This document shows, one piece after another, positions 1-8,828 of a stretch of 64,000 nucleotides of DNA. The first letter of the stretch is position 1. The number at the start of each line of letters is the position of its first letter. Under the pieces are notes generated by a model. It did not search any database and had not been told where the DNA came from. It saw only the letters and a list, made by a program, of their open reading frames with translations. The translations under genes and the position numbers were made by a program. This DNA comes from Phycisphaerales bacterium (GTDB lineage Bacteria > Planctomycetota > Phycisphaerae > Phycisphaerales > UBA5793), in contig JADZAS010000013.1 in the NCBI GenBank assembly GCA_020852515.1, forward strand, positions 62,001 to 126,000, given 5' to 3'.

Positions 1-938
1 CCGCAGGCGCTGGTGCCAACGTTGCCGCTGACCGTGCCCATGCCGCTGCCGGTTGACATGGTGCGGACGAGTTGCAACTGCATTGTGCCCAGGCCGAGCA
101 TGGTGCCGGCGCACGGCCCGCCGCCGACGGTGAACGAGCCGGTGTTGAGGGCGAAGACGATGCCCATGGTGCTGCTGGGCGTGGCGTTGGACCAGTCGAG
201 GTTGATCGTGCCCGGGCAGGCGCCCGAGACGCGAAGCCGGAACGAGCCACTGGCGCCCATGACATAGTTGAGGGCGTTGGCCATCATGACGGCGCCGTCG
301 GTGTTCGCGTCCCAGAAGTCGCTGCGTGAGAGACTCGACGGGGCGTAAAAGTTCAGCCCGACGATCCCTGCCGCAAAGCCGGGCATCTCGACGACCAGCG
401 GCCGACCGTTAGACCAGTCGGCGATGAGAATGGCGCCTGAGGAGATGCCGCCGGTGTTGTGGTAACTCGAAGTTCCGCCTGAGAAGTTCGACACGCCGGC
501 CATAACGTCGTGGCTGGGGTCGTGCACGGTCCCGAGGGTGAGCGGCGTGCCTTGAGACTGGCTCGCGGTCTGCAGCGGCGAATAGCCGCCCGAGAACCAT
601 CGCCCGCCGGGACCGACGTTCCATGAGAACGTGGTCTGCACCACGCCGCCGCCAGAGTCCACGAAGTCAGCCAGAGCGTTGCCCCACGCGGTGGGGTCGA
701 TCGGACTGGCGTCGGTGAACGAGAGCACCGCGTCGTAGGCCGAAAGATCAGGCGTGCCGGTCGTGAGATTGAACACATCGACATTCTGCCCGCCGAGCAG
801 GCCCGTAGCGACAATCGTGCTGCGGACCTCGTCGATCCACGTGCCGTTTGCAGCGCCGGCGATGAGAATGTCCGCCTGCGCGCCGCCTGCGCATGCCAGA
901 ACCGCGGCGCAGAAAGTTCCAAATCGAAGTGATGCCAT
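1..938 (-). CDS. Exported protein with shared C-terminal module, cut by window edge
   Basis: The frame opens at ATG 938 and stays open to the left edge, so 312 residues are visible. An AGGAG ribosome binding site lies about 10 nt before the start. The protein begins with a signal peptide (MASLRFGTFCAAVLACAGGAQA) and continues as a Gly/Ser/Thr-rich extracellular-type domain. Residues about 50-100 contain YDAVLSFTDASP and FVDSGGGVVQ, which resemble the glutamine-amidotransferase-like fold of exported ThuA-type or YdeG-type proteins; this resemblance is weak. From about residue 230 it carries the module VSGACPGTINLDW...ATPS...GGPCAGTMLGLG...SACG, also seen in the protein at 18634-19506. Judged by that homologue only about 20 residues are missing at the C terminus. 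The function is unknown and an extracellular location is inferred. It is divergent from the gene at 1348. Confidence 0.8.
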   Translation of the reverse strand, partial: MASLRFGTFCAAVLACAGGAQADILIAGAANGTWIDEVRSTIVATGLLGGQNVDVFNLTTGTPDLSAYDAVLSFTDASPIDPTAWGNALADFVDSGGGVVQTTFSWNVGPGGRWFSGGYSPLQTASQSQGTPLTLGTVHDPSHDVMAGVSNFSGGTSSYHNTGGISSGAILIADWSNGRPLVVEMPGFAAGIVGLNFYAPSSLSRSDFWDANTDGAVMMANALNYVMGASGSFRLRVSGACPGTINLDWSNATPSSTMGIVFALNTGSFTVGGGPCAGTMLGLGTMQLQLVRTMSTGSGMGTVSGNVGTSAC

Positions 939-1347
939 GCTGGTCTCTCCTCTTCTTGCTCTGTTGGAGCGTTTTCGTCTCCCTCGCCGCCGACCTTCGA
1001 CGGCGAACCACCTCTCAAGTCCACGCGGCGGCACACGGCGCCGAGTGGGGTGCAATCCCGCGGATTGCGGATGCGGGAACATCATACCAGAATCCTGCCC
1101 CGTTTTTGGGCACAACGAGGAGATTCGCAGGCGATAGAACGGATTGCCCGGCGTCCAGCGGGGCACCTGAGCGGAACCGGTGGGCGGTCGAAATGTCGCC
1201 CCAGGCCAGTTTCGGGACCTGCCGGAGCCGGGGGCCTGCCGTACCGTAATAGAAGCGGAGCCTTCCGACCTGAAGGCCGGAGGTCCGAGAACGGCGAGAT
1301 CGTCGGGTCATCGGGTCACATTCGCAGCAGCGAGAAGGAGAGACATC
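939..1347. other. Divergent intergenic region, no gene seen
   Basis: These 409 bases separate two divergently transcribed exported-protein genes. The open frames here are short and have no protein-like composition. The stretch near 1260-1300 can fold into GC-rich stems (CCTTCCGACCTGAAGG and nearby GGCCGGAGGTCC). I see no convincing promoter hexamers. A clear Shine-Dalgarno sequence (GAAGGAGAGA, 1334-1343) serves the start at 1348. Confidence 0.5.
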
Positions 1348-3600
1348 ATGTGGCAACGGATCGCAACGGGGTTCGTCGCGCTCGCGTCAAGCACCAGCAT
1401 CGTTCTTTCCCAGCCACCTGATGCGGCTACGGGGGACGCGCGAGTGCAATGGCAGCGCATGATCGAGTATCTCGAGAGCCTTCCTGCGTATACATTCGAT
1501 CTCACCTCGCGCAACGTCACGACTGCCGATGGGCTGCTCATGGACTACTCCATGCGCTACGCCGTCTCGATCGAGCGGCCGGGCCGCTACGCGCTGCGCT
1601 GGACGGGAGGGATGAAGGGTCCCGAGTACATCAGCGACGGCGCGAACCTCACGATCCACCTGCCGGTGGCCCAGCAGTACCAGGTGATCGACGCGCCGCC
1701 GAACGCCATCGACGCGCTCGATCCCGATCGGCTCGGATACCTCGGGGAGTTCTACGGCTCGTTCCTCGCCGACGCGCCGGGGATGCGCACGCTGCTGAGC
1801 GAGCTTCCAGCGGAATCAGCCGCGGCTCTCGCGGAGCAACTCGTCTACGTCGGCCTCGAGGCGATTGATGGCGTCGATGCCCATCACCTTCGAGTCGACA
1901 ACTCAGCGCGGGCCCACGACGTGTGGATCGCTGCGGGCGATCCGCCGCGACCCGTGCGCTTCTCATTTGAGCCCGAGTCGCCGATGTGGGATGCATCGGA
2001 CTACTGGGAAGAGCCGAAGAACGTGACCAGCATCACGCTGACCAACTGGAACGGTTCGCCGGTCCTCACGGATGAGTTGTTCGCGTTCGCGGCGCCGGAG
2101 GGAAGCGAGCAGGTGGACGATCTTTCGGAGGCGATGTTCAACATGGACATGGGTGAAACCGCAGGAGGCGAGGCCGAGCTGCTCGGCACGCCCGCGCCGG
2201 AATTCGAGCTCGAGTCGCTCGAAGGCACGAAGGTGCAGCTCGCCGGCCTGCGCGAGGGCGGCCGTATTGTCGTGCTCGATTTCTGGGCGACGTGGTGCCC
2301 GCCGTGTCGCGAGGGTCTGCCCGTCATCACCGAGACCATGGCGAACTACCCCGAGGACAAAGCCGTCTTCTACGCCATCAACGTCATGGAAGACGCCAAG
2401 ACGGTCCGCACCTTCCTCGACGACCAGAAGCTCGATATCCACGTCCTGCTCGACAGCGAAGGCACGGTCGGCGACCTGTACGGCGTGACGGGCATTCCAC
2501 AGACCGTCGTCATCGGCGCGGACGGCACCATCCAGTCGATCCACGTCGGTTTCATGCCGGGCGTGGGCGATCAACTCAAGGAAGAGATCGATACGCTGCT
2601 GGCGGGTGAATCACTCGTGGAAGCACGTGAGCGCCGCAGCGCCGAAGCGCTGGAGCTGGCGGACATGGAACAACTCTGGAGCGTGCCGGGCAACTGGCAG
2701 AGCGTGGCGGCAGATCCATCGGGCGTCGAGGTTGCGGTGGGATTCAAAGGCAATCGGCTGGCGAAGGTCAGCGCAGATGGCAAGGTGCTTTCCGAGGTGC
2801 CGGCTCAGTGCAGCGCGGGCGTGCTCCGCCTGGCCCGGCTTGTGCCCGGAGCAGTGGACCCGGCGGCAGTCGTGTTCAGCCAATGGGGTCAGACCGTCGA
2901 AGCGGTTGCCGCCGACGGCTCGTCGCTGTGGGACTACAACCTCGGCGACGGCGTGGATGACGTGTGGGCCGCCGATCTCGACGGCGACGACCTCGACGAA
3001 GTCATCATCGGCTACAACGGCTTCACCGGGCTGCACGTCCTCTCGAACGAAGGAGAACTCCGCTGGAAGAACACCAGCATCGGCAACGTATGGCACGTGA
3101 CCGCTGCGGATGTGGACGGCGACGGACTGCCCGAAGTCATCACCACCTCGGCGGAGGGCAAGGTGCACATCTTCGACAAGGACGGCAAGCGCATGAAGAA
3201 CTTCTCGCCCGGCGTCTACGCGAACATGGTCCGGGCCGTATCGCCGGGAAATGGCGCAGGCGGCGCCATTTATGTGGGCGGCTCGGCCCGGAATGGATCG
3301 GAGGCGGTCGTAAAGATGTCCATTGACGGGCAGCGGATGTGGTCGGTGGATCTGCCGGGAGAAACCTCGGCGTCGATCGACGCGATGGCCGTCAACGGCT
3401 CGGCGGCTCTGCTCGCGGTCACGACGCGAAGCGGGTCTCTTTACCTGCTCGACACGGACGCGGGAGAAATCCTGGCGCAGTATCCGGGCGTCGAACCGCT
3501 CAGCCAGATCGCGTGGATCAATGGCGACGGATCGCGGCCGACGCTGCTGCTGACATCGAGAACGGGGTTGACGGCGATCGCACGCAGCGTCGACGAGTGA
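1348..3600 (+). CDS. Exported TlpA-type thioredoxin fused to a beta-propeller
   Basis: This 750-residue protein starts at ATG 1348 behind GAAGGAGAGA, with a signal peptide ending near VLSQP. Three parts can be seen. Residues about 25-270 resemble DUF2092/LolA-like lipid-binding periplasmic proteins (DYSMRYAVSIERPGRYAL). Residues about 278-420 are a TlpA/ResA thioredoxin domain with the active site WCPPC at 316-320 (Cys317, Cys320) inside VVLDFWATWCPPCREGLP. Residues about 430-750 form a VCBS/FG-GAP or PQQ-like propeller with the calcium-binding-like loops DLDGDDLDEV (about 540) and DVDGDGLPEV (about 589). An oxidoreductase role outside the cytoplasm is likely; the substrate is unknown. It is convergent with secY, and the two stop codons abut at 3600/3601. 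Confidence 0.85.
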   Translation: MWQRIATGFVALASSTSIVLSQPPDAATGDARVQWQRMIEYLESLPAYTFDLTSRNVTTADGLLMDYSMRYAVSIERPGRYALRWTGGMKGPEYISDGANLTIHLPVAQQYQVIDAPPNAIDALDPDRLGYLGEFYGSFLADAPGMRTLLSELPAESAAALAEQLVYVGLEAIDGVDAHHLRVDNSARAHDVWIAAGDPPRPVRFSFEPESPMWDASDYWEEPKNVTSITLTNWNGSPVLTDELFAFAAPEGSEQVDDLSEAMFNMDMGETAGGEAELLGTPAPEFELESLEGTKVQLAGLREGGRIVVLDFWATWCPPCREGLPVITETMANYPEDKAVFYAINVMEDAKTVRTFLDDQKLDIHVLLDSEGTVGDLYGVTGIPQTVVIGADGTIQSIHVGFMPGVGDQLKEEIDTLLAGESLVEARERRSAEALELADMEQLWSVPGNWQSVAADPSGVEVAVGFKGNRLAKVSADGKVLSEVPAQCSAGVLRLARLVPGAVDPAAVVFSQWGQTVEAVAADGSSLWDYNLGDGVDDVWAADLDGDDLDEVIIGYNGFTGLHVLSNEGELRWKNTSIGNVWHVTAADVDGDGLPEVITTSAEGKVHIFDKDGKRMKNFSPGVYANMVRAVSPGNGAGGAIYVGGSARNGSEAVVKMSIDGQRMWSVDLPGETSASIDAMAVNGSAALLAVTTRSGSLYLLDTDAGEILAQYPGVEPLSQIAWINGDGSRPTLLLTSRTGLTAIARSVDE

Positions 3601-5001
3601 TCAGCCTCTTCGCCCGCGAATGCGATCTCCGCTGCCGCCGCCGAGGAAGCCGGAGTAGTTGCGCATGAGCAGGTTCGCCTCGATCCGCTGGACGAAGTCG
3701 AGCCCGACGCTCACGACGATGAGCAGGCCCGTACCGCCGAGGAAGCTCGAGACGACAAAGGGGATCTGCATCGAACTCGCCACGACCGAAGGGATGACGG
3801 CGATGATCGCAAGGAACCCGGCGCCGACGTAGGTGACGCGCTCGAGCACGGTTTCGAGGTACTCAGCCGTGCGCGGACCGGGTCGCAGGCCGGGGATGAA
3901 CGAGCCGTGATCGCGCAGCTGCTCGCTCATCTCCTTGGGGTTGAACTGGACGGTGGTCCAGAAGTAACTGAAGAAGTAGATGAGGATGATCTCGCAGACG
4001 ACGTAGGGGAACTTGCCCATCGTCATCGAGTCACCCAGGAATCGCGTGAAATTGATCCACCACGTCTGTTCGCTGCCCGAAGACATGTTGGCCAGGCTCG
4101 AGAAGCCCACCGAGGGGAAGATCATCAGCGACTGGGCGAAGATGATGGGCATGACGCCGCCGTGGTTGATGCGCAAGGGCAGGAAGGCCTTTTGCCCGCC
4201 GTACACCTTGCGGCCGCGGGTGTGCTTGGCCTGCTGTATGGGGATGCGGCGCTGGGCCACGGTGATGACGATGGCGCCGGCGGTGACCGCCATGAACGAA
4301 CAGATGAGAAAGACGACCGCGAGCGGGCCGTAGCGGGCGTCGCTGGTGGCGTCGAGGCTGAAGTCCTGGGCGACGAGGTTCACCGCGGTGGGCATCTGCG
4401 CCAGGATGCCGGCCGTAATGATGAGCGACACGCCGTTGCCCAGGCCGTATTTGTCGATCTGCTCGCCGAGCCACATGAGAAAAGTCGTGCCCGCAACCAG
4501 CGCCAGCACGCCTTGGATGCGGAACGACCAGAGCAACCCGGTGTTGTTGGCGATCGTGGGATAGATGAACCCCTGCGACTGCATGTAGGTCATCCACGCG
4601 AAGCCCTGGACGACGCACAGCGCAATGGTGGCGTAGCGCGTCCACTCGGTGATCTTCTGGCGACCGGTGGGGCCTTCCTTCTGAAGATCCTGCAGCGGCT
4701 TCCACGCCGAGGCGAGGAGCTGGAAAATGATGGAGGCGGAGATGTAGGGCATCACGCCCAGGCCGAAGATCGTGGATTGGCCGAGGTCGCCGCCGGTGAA
4801 CGTAGAAATGTAGAGAGCCAGCTTGGTCGCCGCGTTGCTGTCGGATTCCCTCTGACTGAAGAACTGCTCGAGTTGCGACTGATCCACGCCAGAGAGAGGA
4901 ATCCAGAAACCGATCCGGTAGATCGCGAGCATCGCGATCGTGAAGAGCAGTTTGTTCCTCAGCTCGGGGATGCGAAAGACATTGATGAAGGCCTGGAACA
5001 T
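3601..5001 (-). CDS. secY: Preprotein translocase subunit SecY
   Basis: SecY is the channel-forming membrane subunit of the Sec translocon. The 466-residue sequence has ten predicted membrane segments and family-typical stretches: MFQAFINVFRIPELRNKL at the N terminus, GLGVMPYISASII, LRINHGGVMPIIFA, and FNPKEMSEQLRDHGSFIPG with RPGPRTAEYL. A TTG at 5010 would add three residues, but ATG 5001 gives the usual SecY N terminus and is preferred. It is the last gene of the spc operon here, 88 bp after rplO. The genes adk, map, infA and the alpha operon that often follow are absent; the next gene lies on the other strand. Confidence 0.97.
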   Translation of the reverse strand: MFQAFINVFRIPELRNKLLFTIAMLAIYRIGFWIPLSGVDQSQLEQFFSQRESDSNAATKLALYISTFTGGDLGQSTIFGLGVMPYISASIIFQLLASAWKPLQDLQKEGPTGRQKITEWTRYATIALCVVQGFAWMTYMQSQGFIYPTIANNTGLLWSFRIQGVLALVAGTTFLMWLGEQIDKYGLGNGVSLIITAGILAQMPTAVNLVAQDFSLDATSDARYGPLAVVFLICSFMAVTAGAIVITVAQRRIPIQQAKHTRGRKVYGGQKAFLPLRINHGGVMPIIFAQSLMIFPSVGFSSLANMSSGSEQTWWINFTRFLGDSMTMGKFPYVVCEIILIYFFSYFWTTVQFNPKEMSEQLRDHGSFIPGLRPGPRTAEYLETVLERVTYVGAGFLAIIAVIPSVVASSMQIPFVVSSFLGGTGLLIVVSVGLDFVQRIEANLLMRNYSGFLGGGSGDRIRGRRG

Positions 5002-5089
5002 GGTGAGCAAGCCAATCTGCGAGTCAATCCTGATCGGTCAGCAGAGCCGCCCGTCGGGCCCGGCGGCACGCGAGGCGCGAGCGAGGCGA

Positions 5090-5587
5090 TTACTTCTTCT
5101 TCGACTTGGCGCCGGCGGCCGGCCGCTTCCACGTGGTCTTCATACTCAGTTCGATGCTGCCACCGGCCTGCTCGATCTTGGCGCGGGCCGTCTCGGAGAC
5201 TTTGCCGGCCGAGATCGACAGCTTTTTGGTCAGATCACCGCTGCCGAGCACTTTCACGGGAAGTTCGGTGTCGCGAATGAGCCCCTTGGCGATGAGTGAA
5301 TCGGCGTTGACGGTTTCGCCGGCGCTGAAGTGCTTCTCCAGGTCACGGACGTTGACGACGTAGAACGTCGTGGCGAAGGCCTTATTGGAGAAACCGCGCT
5401 TGGGGATTCGCCGGAAGTAGGCGAGTTGTCCGCCTTCGCGGGCGAGTTTTTCGCTCCAGCCGCTGCGGGACTTGGCGCCCTTGTGTCCGCGTCCGGAGGT
5501 CTTGCCGTGCCCCGAGCCACGACCGCGCCCGATGCGCTTGCGTGCTTTGTAGGGTTCGACGAGGCTTGTGATCTCGTGGATCATCAT
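5090..5587 (-). CDS. rplO: Ribosomal protein L15 (uL15)
   Basis: This is a 165-residue 50S protein. The Gly/Arg-rich N-terminal arm (RKRIGRGRGSGHGKTSGRGH) and the RIPKRGF motif are typical of L15. Length is slightly above the usual 145-150, with a Lys-rich C-terminal end (AGAKSKKK). It lies between rpsE and secY. In many bacteria rpmD (L30) sits between S5 and L15; here the gap is only 87 bp and cannot hold it. Two adjacent ATGs (5587 and 5584) are possible starts. Confidence 0.97.
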   Translation of the reverse strand: MMIHEITSLVEPYKARKRIGRGRGSGHGKTSGRGHKGAKSRSGWSEKLAREGGQLAYFRRIPKRGFSNKAFATTFYVVNVRDLEKHFSAGETVNADSLIAKGLIRDTELPVKVLGSGDLTKKLSISAGKVSETARAKIEQAGGSIELSMKTTWKRPAAGAKSKKK

Positions 5588-5674
5588 GATGCGAACTCTC
5601 TTTCGAACAGCCGGTCGCCATCGCGGCGGCCGCGTTGATCATTCCTGTTGCTCCGCGCGGATCGCGGAGCGAAT

Positions 5675-6367
5675 TCAGCCTGCGGGCTGCTCGGTCTGGC
5701 CGCCGCCGTCGGTCGAGCCGGTGCCGGAAGACCGGCCGCGGCGCGGTCGGCCGCGACCTCCGCCATCTCCTCCGCCGCGCCGTCCGCCTCGGCCGCCGCC
5801 CTGTTGCTCGGTCTGCTTGGGTTCCTTGCGGACGTATTCGACTTCGGGTGCGTTGGCGGTGAATTCTTCGACGTGGGTGGTTTCGATGCTCACGCCGCGC
5901 AGTTCTTCGATCTTCTTCTTGGAGCGGAGTTGCTTGAGGCCTTCCATCGTGGCCTTGACGAGATTCTTCTTGTTGGTTGAGCCGTAGCACTTGGTCAGGC
6001 AGTCGCGCACGCCGGCAAGTTCCAGGACGGCGCGGACGGTGCCGCCGGCCACAACGCCGGTGCCGGGGCTGGCCGGCAGCATGCGCACTTCGCTGGCGCC
6101 GTAGCGGCCCAGAACGGTGTGCGGGATGGTGCCCTTGATGAGTTCGACCTTGGTCAGGCTGCGGCGGGCGTCCTTCTCGGCCTTCTCGATCGCCGGGGGC
6201 ACTTCCTTGCCCTTGGCGTAGCCGTAGCCGACCCGGCCGCGCCGATCGCCGACCACGACGAGCGCGCCGAAACTGAAGCGGCGACCGCCCTTGACCGTGG
6301 CGGCCGTGCGGAACACGCCCACGGTGTTGGACTCAAAGCCTTGTGATTCGCTGGATTCGTCAATCAT
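5675..6367 (-). CDS. rpsE: Ribosomal protein S5 (uS5) with Gly/Arg-rich tail
   Basis: This 230-residue 30S protein is longer than the usual 165-170. The double-stranded RNA-binding region (VNRTAATVKGGRRFSFGAL-type, here FRTAATVKGGRRFSFGALVV) and PASPGTGVVAGGTVRAVLE are diagnostic. After about residue 180 comes a low-complexity tail made of Gly, Arg, Gln and Thr (GGGRGGRRGGGDGGGRG). The tail is probably disordered and RNA-contacting, which is an inference. It is encoded between rplR and rplO. Confidence 0.97.
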   Translation of the reverse strand: MIDESSESQGFESNTVGVFRTAATVKGGRRFSFGALVVVGDRRGRVGYGYAKGKEVPPAIEKAEKDARRSLTKVELIKGTIPHTVLGRYGASEVRMLPASPGTGVVAGGTVRAVLELAGVRDCLTKCYGSTNKKNLVKATMEGLKQLRSKKKIEELRGVSIETTHVEEFTANAPEVEYVRKEPKQTEQQGGGRGGRRGGGDGGGRGRPRRGRSSGTGSTDGGGQTEQPAG

Positions 6368-6433
6368 GTTCGTTGATCCGATTCTCTCAGCCGCGTGCGT
6401 CGCGGCGATTGGTTGCTTTCCTGTCCAGGCCGA

Positions 6434-6796
6434 TCAGAACTGAAGCCCCGCTTCACGGGCGGCGTCGGCCAGGGCCTTGACCCGGCCATGGTAGCGAAGC
6501 CCGTTGCGATCGAACTGCACCTGCTTGACGCCGGCCTGGCCGGCGCGCTGCGCCAGCAGGGCGCCGACGGTCTTGGCCGCGTTGATGTCGCCAGTCGATT
6601 CACCCTTAAACTCGGCGTCGCGCGAGGAGGCGGCGGCGATGGTGCGGCCGGCCACGTCGTCGATCACCTGGGCGTAGAGGTAGCGCAGCGAGCGGTAGAC
6701 CGAAAGGCGGGGCCGATCGGGCGTGCCGAAGATCCGCTTGCGCATGCCGCGCCTGCGGCGCTGGCGGCGGAGAACTCGATCCGATGTGCGACTCAT
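6434..6796 (-). CDS. rplR: Ribosomal protein L18 (uL18)
   Basis: This 120-residue protein has the normal L18 length. It binds 5S rRNA in the central protuberance of the 50S subunit. Family features are the basic N terminus ([22 protein letters not shown]), the [16 protein letters not shown] segment and the C-terminal [20 protein letters not shown]. It sits 51 bp after rplF and 66 bp before rpsE in the operon. Confidence 0.97.
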   Translation of the reverse strand: MSRTSDRVLRRQRRRRGMRKRIFGTPDRPRLSVYRSLRYLYAQVIDDVAGRTIAAASSRDAEFKGESTGDINAAKTVGALLAQRAGQAGVKQVQFDRNGLRYHGRVKALADAAREAGLQF

Positions 6797-6847
6797 GTCC
6801 GTATCCTCCCGGGACCTGGCCCGAGTGTGTCAACTCAGCCGTCGGCA

Positions 6848-7402
6848 TCAGCGGCCGACGACGGTCTTGCCTTCCTTGCGGATGATCTGTTCATCCGTGT
6901 ACTTCACTCCCTTGCCGTTGTACGGCTCGGGCTTGCGCTTGGCGCGGACGGTGGCGGCGAACTGGCCGACCAGTTGCTTGTCAGCCGACGAGAGCGTGAT
7001 GATCTGCCGCTCAACACCGACCTTGAGCCCGGCGGGCACAGGCACTTCAACCGGCTTGGAGTAGCCGAGGTTGAGGACGAGTTTGTTGCCTTGCAGGTTG
7101 GCGTTCCAGCCCACGCCGACCACTTCGAGCTTCTTCTCGTAGCCCTTGGTCACGCCTTTGACCATGTTCTGGATGAGCGAGCGCGTGGTGCCCCAGTAGG
7201 CCTTGTAGGCCTGGTCGCGCATCCGGTTTTCCGGAATCGTGCAGACGACTTCGCGCTTGGTCGAATCCCACTCCACCGCGACTTCGGGGCGGTGGGTGAA
7301 ACTGAGCTTTTTGTCGCCCTTTTCGATGGTGACGTCTCGATTGTTGATCGTGACGTTCACACCGGCGGGGACGGCGACTGGTTTTTTTCCGACTCGAGAC
7401 AT
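6848..7402 (-). CDS. rplF: Ribosomal protein L6 (uL6)
   Basis: This 184-residue 50S protein contains the two L6 repeats. The start MSRVGKKPVAVPAGV, the GTTRSLIQNMVKGVTKGYEK segment and the C-terminal EPYNGKGVKYTDEQIIRKEG are hallmark sequences. Length is normal. It is encoded between rpsH and rplR. Confidence 0.97.
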   Translation of the reverse strand: MSRVGKKPVAVPAGVNVTINNRDVTIEKGDKKLSFTHRPEVAVEWDSTKREVVCTIPENRMRDQAYKAYWGTTRSLIQNMVKGVTKGYEKKLEVVGVGWNANLQGNKLVLNLGYSKPVEVPVPAGLKVGVERQIITLSSADKQLVGQFAATVRAKRKPEPYNGKGVKYTDEQIIRKEGKTVVGR

Positions 7403-7468
7403 GATTCAGACTCCTGCTGGGCTTGGCCGTAACTGCAGCGCGCCAGGCGCTCTCTCCGGCGGCGCGGG

Positions 7469-7867
7469 TCAATCGACCGTGGCCAGCAATTCGCCTCCGA
7501 CTTTGAATTCACGACACTTTCGATCGCTGAGCACGCCGCGGCTGGTGGACACGATGGAGATGCCCAGGCCGTCGAGCGGCCGCTTGAGGTTGTCCACTCC
7601 GGTGTAGACGCGCTTTCCGGGTTTGCTCTCGCGGCGGATGTTGTGCAGGATCGTCTCGCCGCGCGGGCCGTACTTCAGGTGCACGCGGATCAGGCCGCCA
7701 AGGCCGTTGTCGATCACGTCGTAACTCTGGATGTAGCCCTCGTCGCGCAGCACATCGCACACACCCCGGCAGACGCGGCTGTTGACGCAGTTGACGGTCG
7801 TCGATTGGTTGCGCAGACCGTTGCGGATGCGAGTGAGCAGATCGGAAACCGGGTCGTTGAATGACAT
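7469..7867 (-). CDS. rpsH: Ribosomal protein S8 (uS8)
   Basis: This 132-residue 30S protein binds the central domain of 16S rRNA and in other bacteria is the translational repressor of the spc operon. The N-terminal DPVSDLLTRIRNG and the C-terminal ISIVSTSRGVLSDRKCRE are diagnostic. Length is normal. It is encoded between rpsN and rplF. Confidence 0.97.
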   Translation of the reverse strand: MSFNDPVSDLLTRIRNGLRNQSTTVNCVNSRVCRGVCDVLRDEGYIQSYDVIDNGLGGLIRVHLKYGPRGETILHNIRRESKPGKRVYTGVDNLKRPLDGLGISIVSTSRGVLSDRKCREFKVGGELLATVD

Positions 7868-7942
7868 CAGTCAAACCCTCGTGTAGTCGTTCCATCAGGG
7901 GCCGCCGCGCGCGCCTGGGCGCTCGGAAGCGGCCGGTGTGTA

Positions 7943-8128
7943 TTACCAACTGGCCTTGCGCATGCCGGGAATGAGCCCCTGGTGCGCGAGTTCGCGCAGC
8001 ATGATGCGACTCACTCGAAACTTACGGTACACCCCGCGCGCGCGGCCGGTGATTTCGCACCGCCGCACCTTGCGCGTTGAGAACTTCGGGGGCCGCTTCA
8101 GTCTTGCCATTTGCGCTTTGGTTGCCAT
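7943..8128 (-). CDS. rpsN: Ribosomal protein S14 (uS14), short form without zinc site
   Basis: This 61-residue protein has the length and ending ([17 protein letters not shown]) of the short, zinc-binding type of S14. The two CxxC pairs of that type are broken: Cys24 remains, but the positions of the other three ligands hold Thr27, Ser40 and Met43 ([11 protein letters not shown] and [10 protein letters not shown]). It should therefore not bind zinc. It occupies the usual place between rplE and rpsH. Confidence 0.95.
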   Translation of the reverse strand: MATKAQMARLKRPPKFSTRKVRRCEITGRARGVYRKFRVSRIMLRELAHQGLIPGMRKASW

Positions 8129-8179
8129 CGTCGATTCCTTCGCGGTCGCAGCCGCGTGCGTTGCGGATACGGATCCTGT

Positions 8180-8773
8180 TTATGACTCTTCCCGCTTGAA
8201 CGGCCAGCCGAGTTCGGCCAGAACGAATCGGCTGATCTCGGGCGTCGAGTTGCGGAAGGAGATGTTGATGTGCATGCCGTGCGAGAAGTTCACCTTGCCC
8301 ATGTCGATCTCGGGAAAGACGGCCTGCTCGTTGAAGCCGAAAGAATAATTGCCTTGCCGGTCGAAGGACGTGTCCTTGAGGCCGCGGAAGTCCTTGACGC
8401 GAGGGATCGCCAGGTGAATGAGCCGCGAGAGCAGGCCCCACATCCGCTCGCGCCGCAGCGTGACCATGGCCGCCGAGGTCGCGCCCTCGCGCACCTTGAA
8501 GTTCGCCACCGACTTCTTGGCGGTGAGCAGCACGGCCTTCTGGCCGGAGATGGTCGAGAGCGTCGAGAGCACGGTGTCGCGCACTTCCGGCTTGAGTTTG
8601 TTGTTTTCGAGTTGTTTGCCGACGCCGGTGTTGATGACGACCTTCTCGATGCGCGGCAGCGCCATGGGATTGGTGATGCCGAACTTCTCGCTCACCTTGG
8701 GGAGAACTTCGCTTTCGAACTTCTCCTGCAGGGCGGTCTTTTTCGTCGCCGGGGCTGTTGCTGCTGGACTCAT
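8180..8773 (-). CDS. rplE: Ribosomal protein L5 (uL5)
   Basis: This 197-residue 50S protein binds 5S rRNA. The segments NPMALPRIEKVVINTGVG, TVLSTLSGQKA-type TISGQKAVLLTAKKSVANFK and FGFNEQAVFPEIDMGKV are characteristic. A short Ala/Thr-rich N-terminal extension (MSPAATAPATKKTALQ) makes it about 15 residues longer than usual. It lies between rplX and rpsN. Confidence 0.97.
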   Translation of the reverse strand: MSPAATAPATKKTALQEKFESEVLPKVSEKFGITNPMALPRIEKVVINTGVGKQLENNKLKPEVRDTVLSTLSTISGQKAVLLTAKKSVANFKVREGATSAAMVTLRRERMWGLLSRLIHLAIPRVKDFRGLKDTSFDRQGNYSFGFNEQAVFPEIDMGKVNFSHGMHINISFRNSTPEISRFVLAELGWPFKREES

Positions 8774-8828
8774 GGCGTGATTCCGATTCTCGATCAGGTG
8801 CGGGCGAACGACGGTCCGCCGCGATCAG

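Noticed and set aside
3907-5280. 457-codon plus-strand open frame opposite secY
   Set aside because: It is rich in Asp, Glu, Arg, Gly and His with no domain signal, while the opposite strand encodes a textbook SecY and the start of L15.
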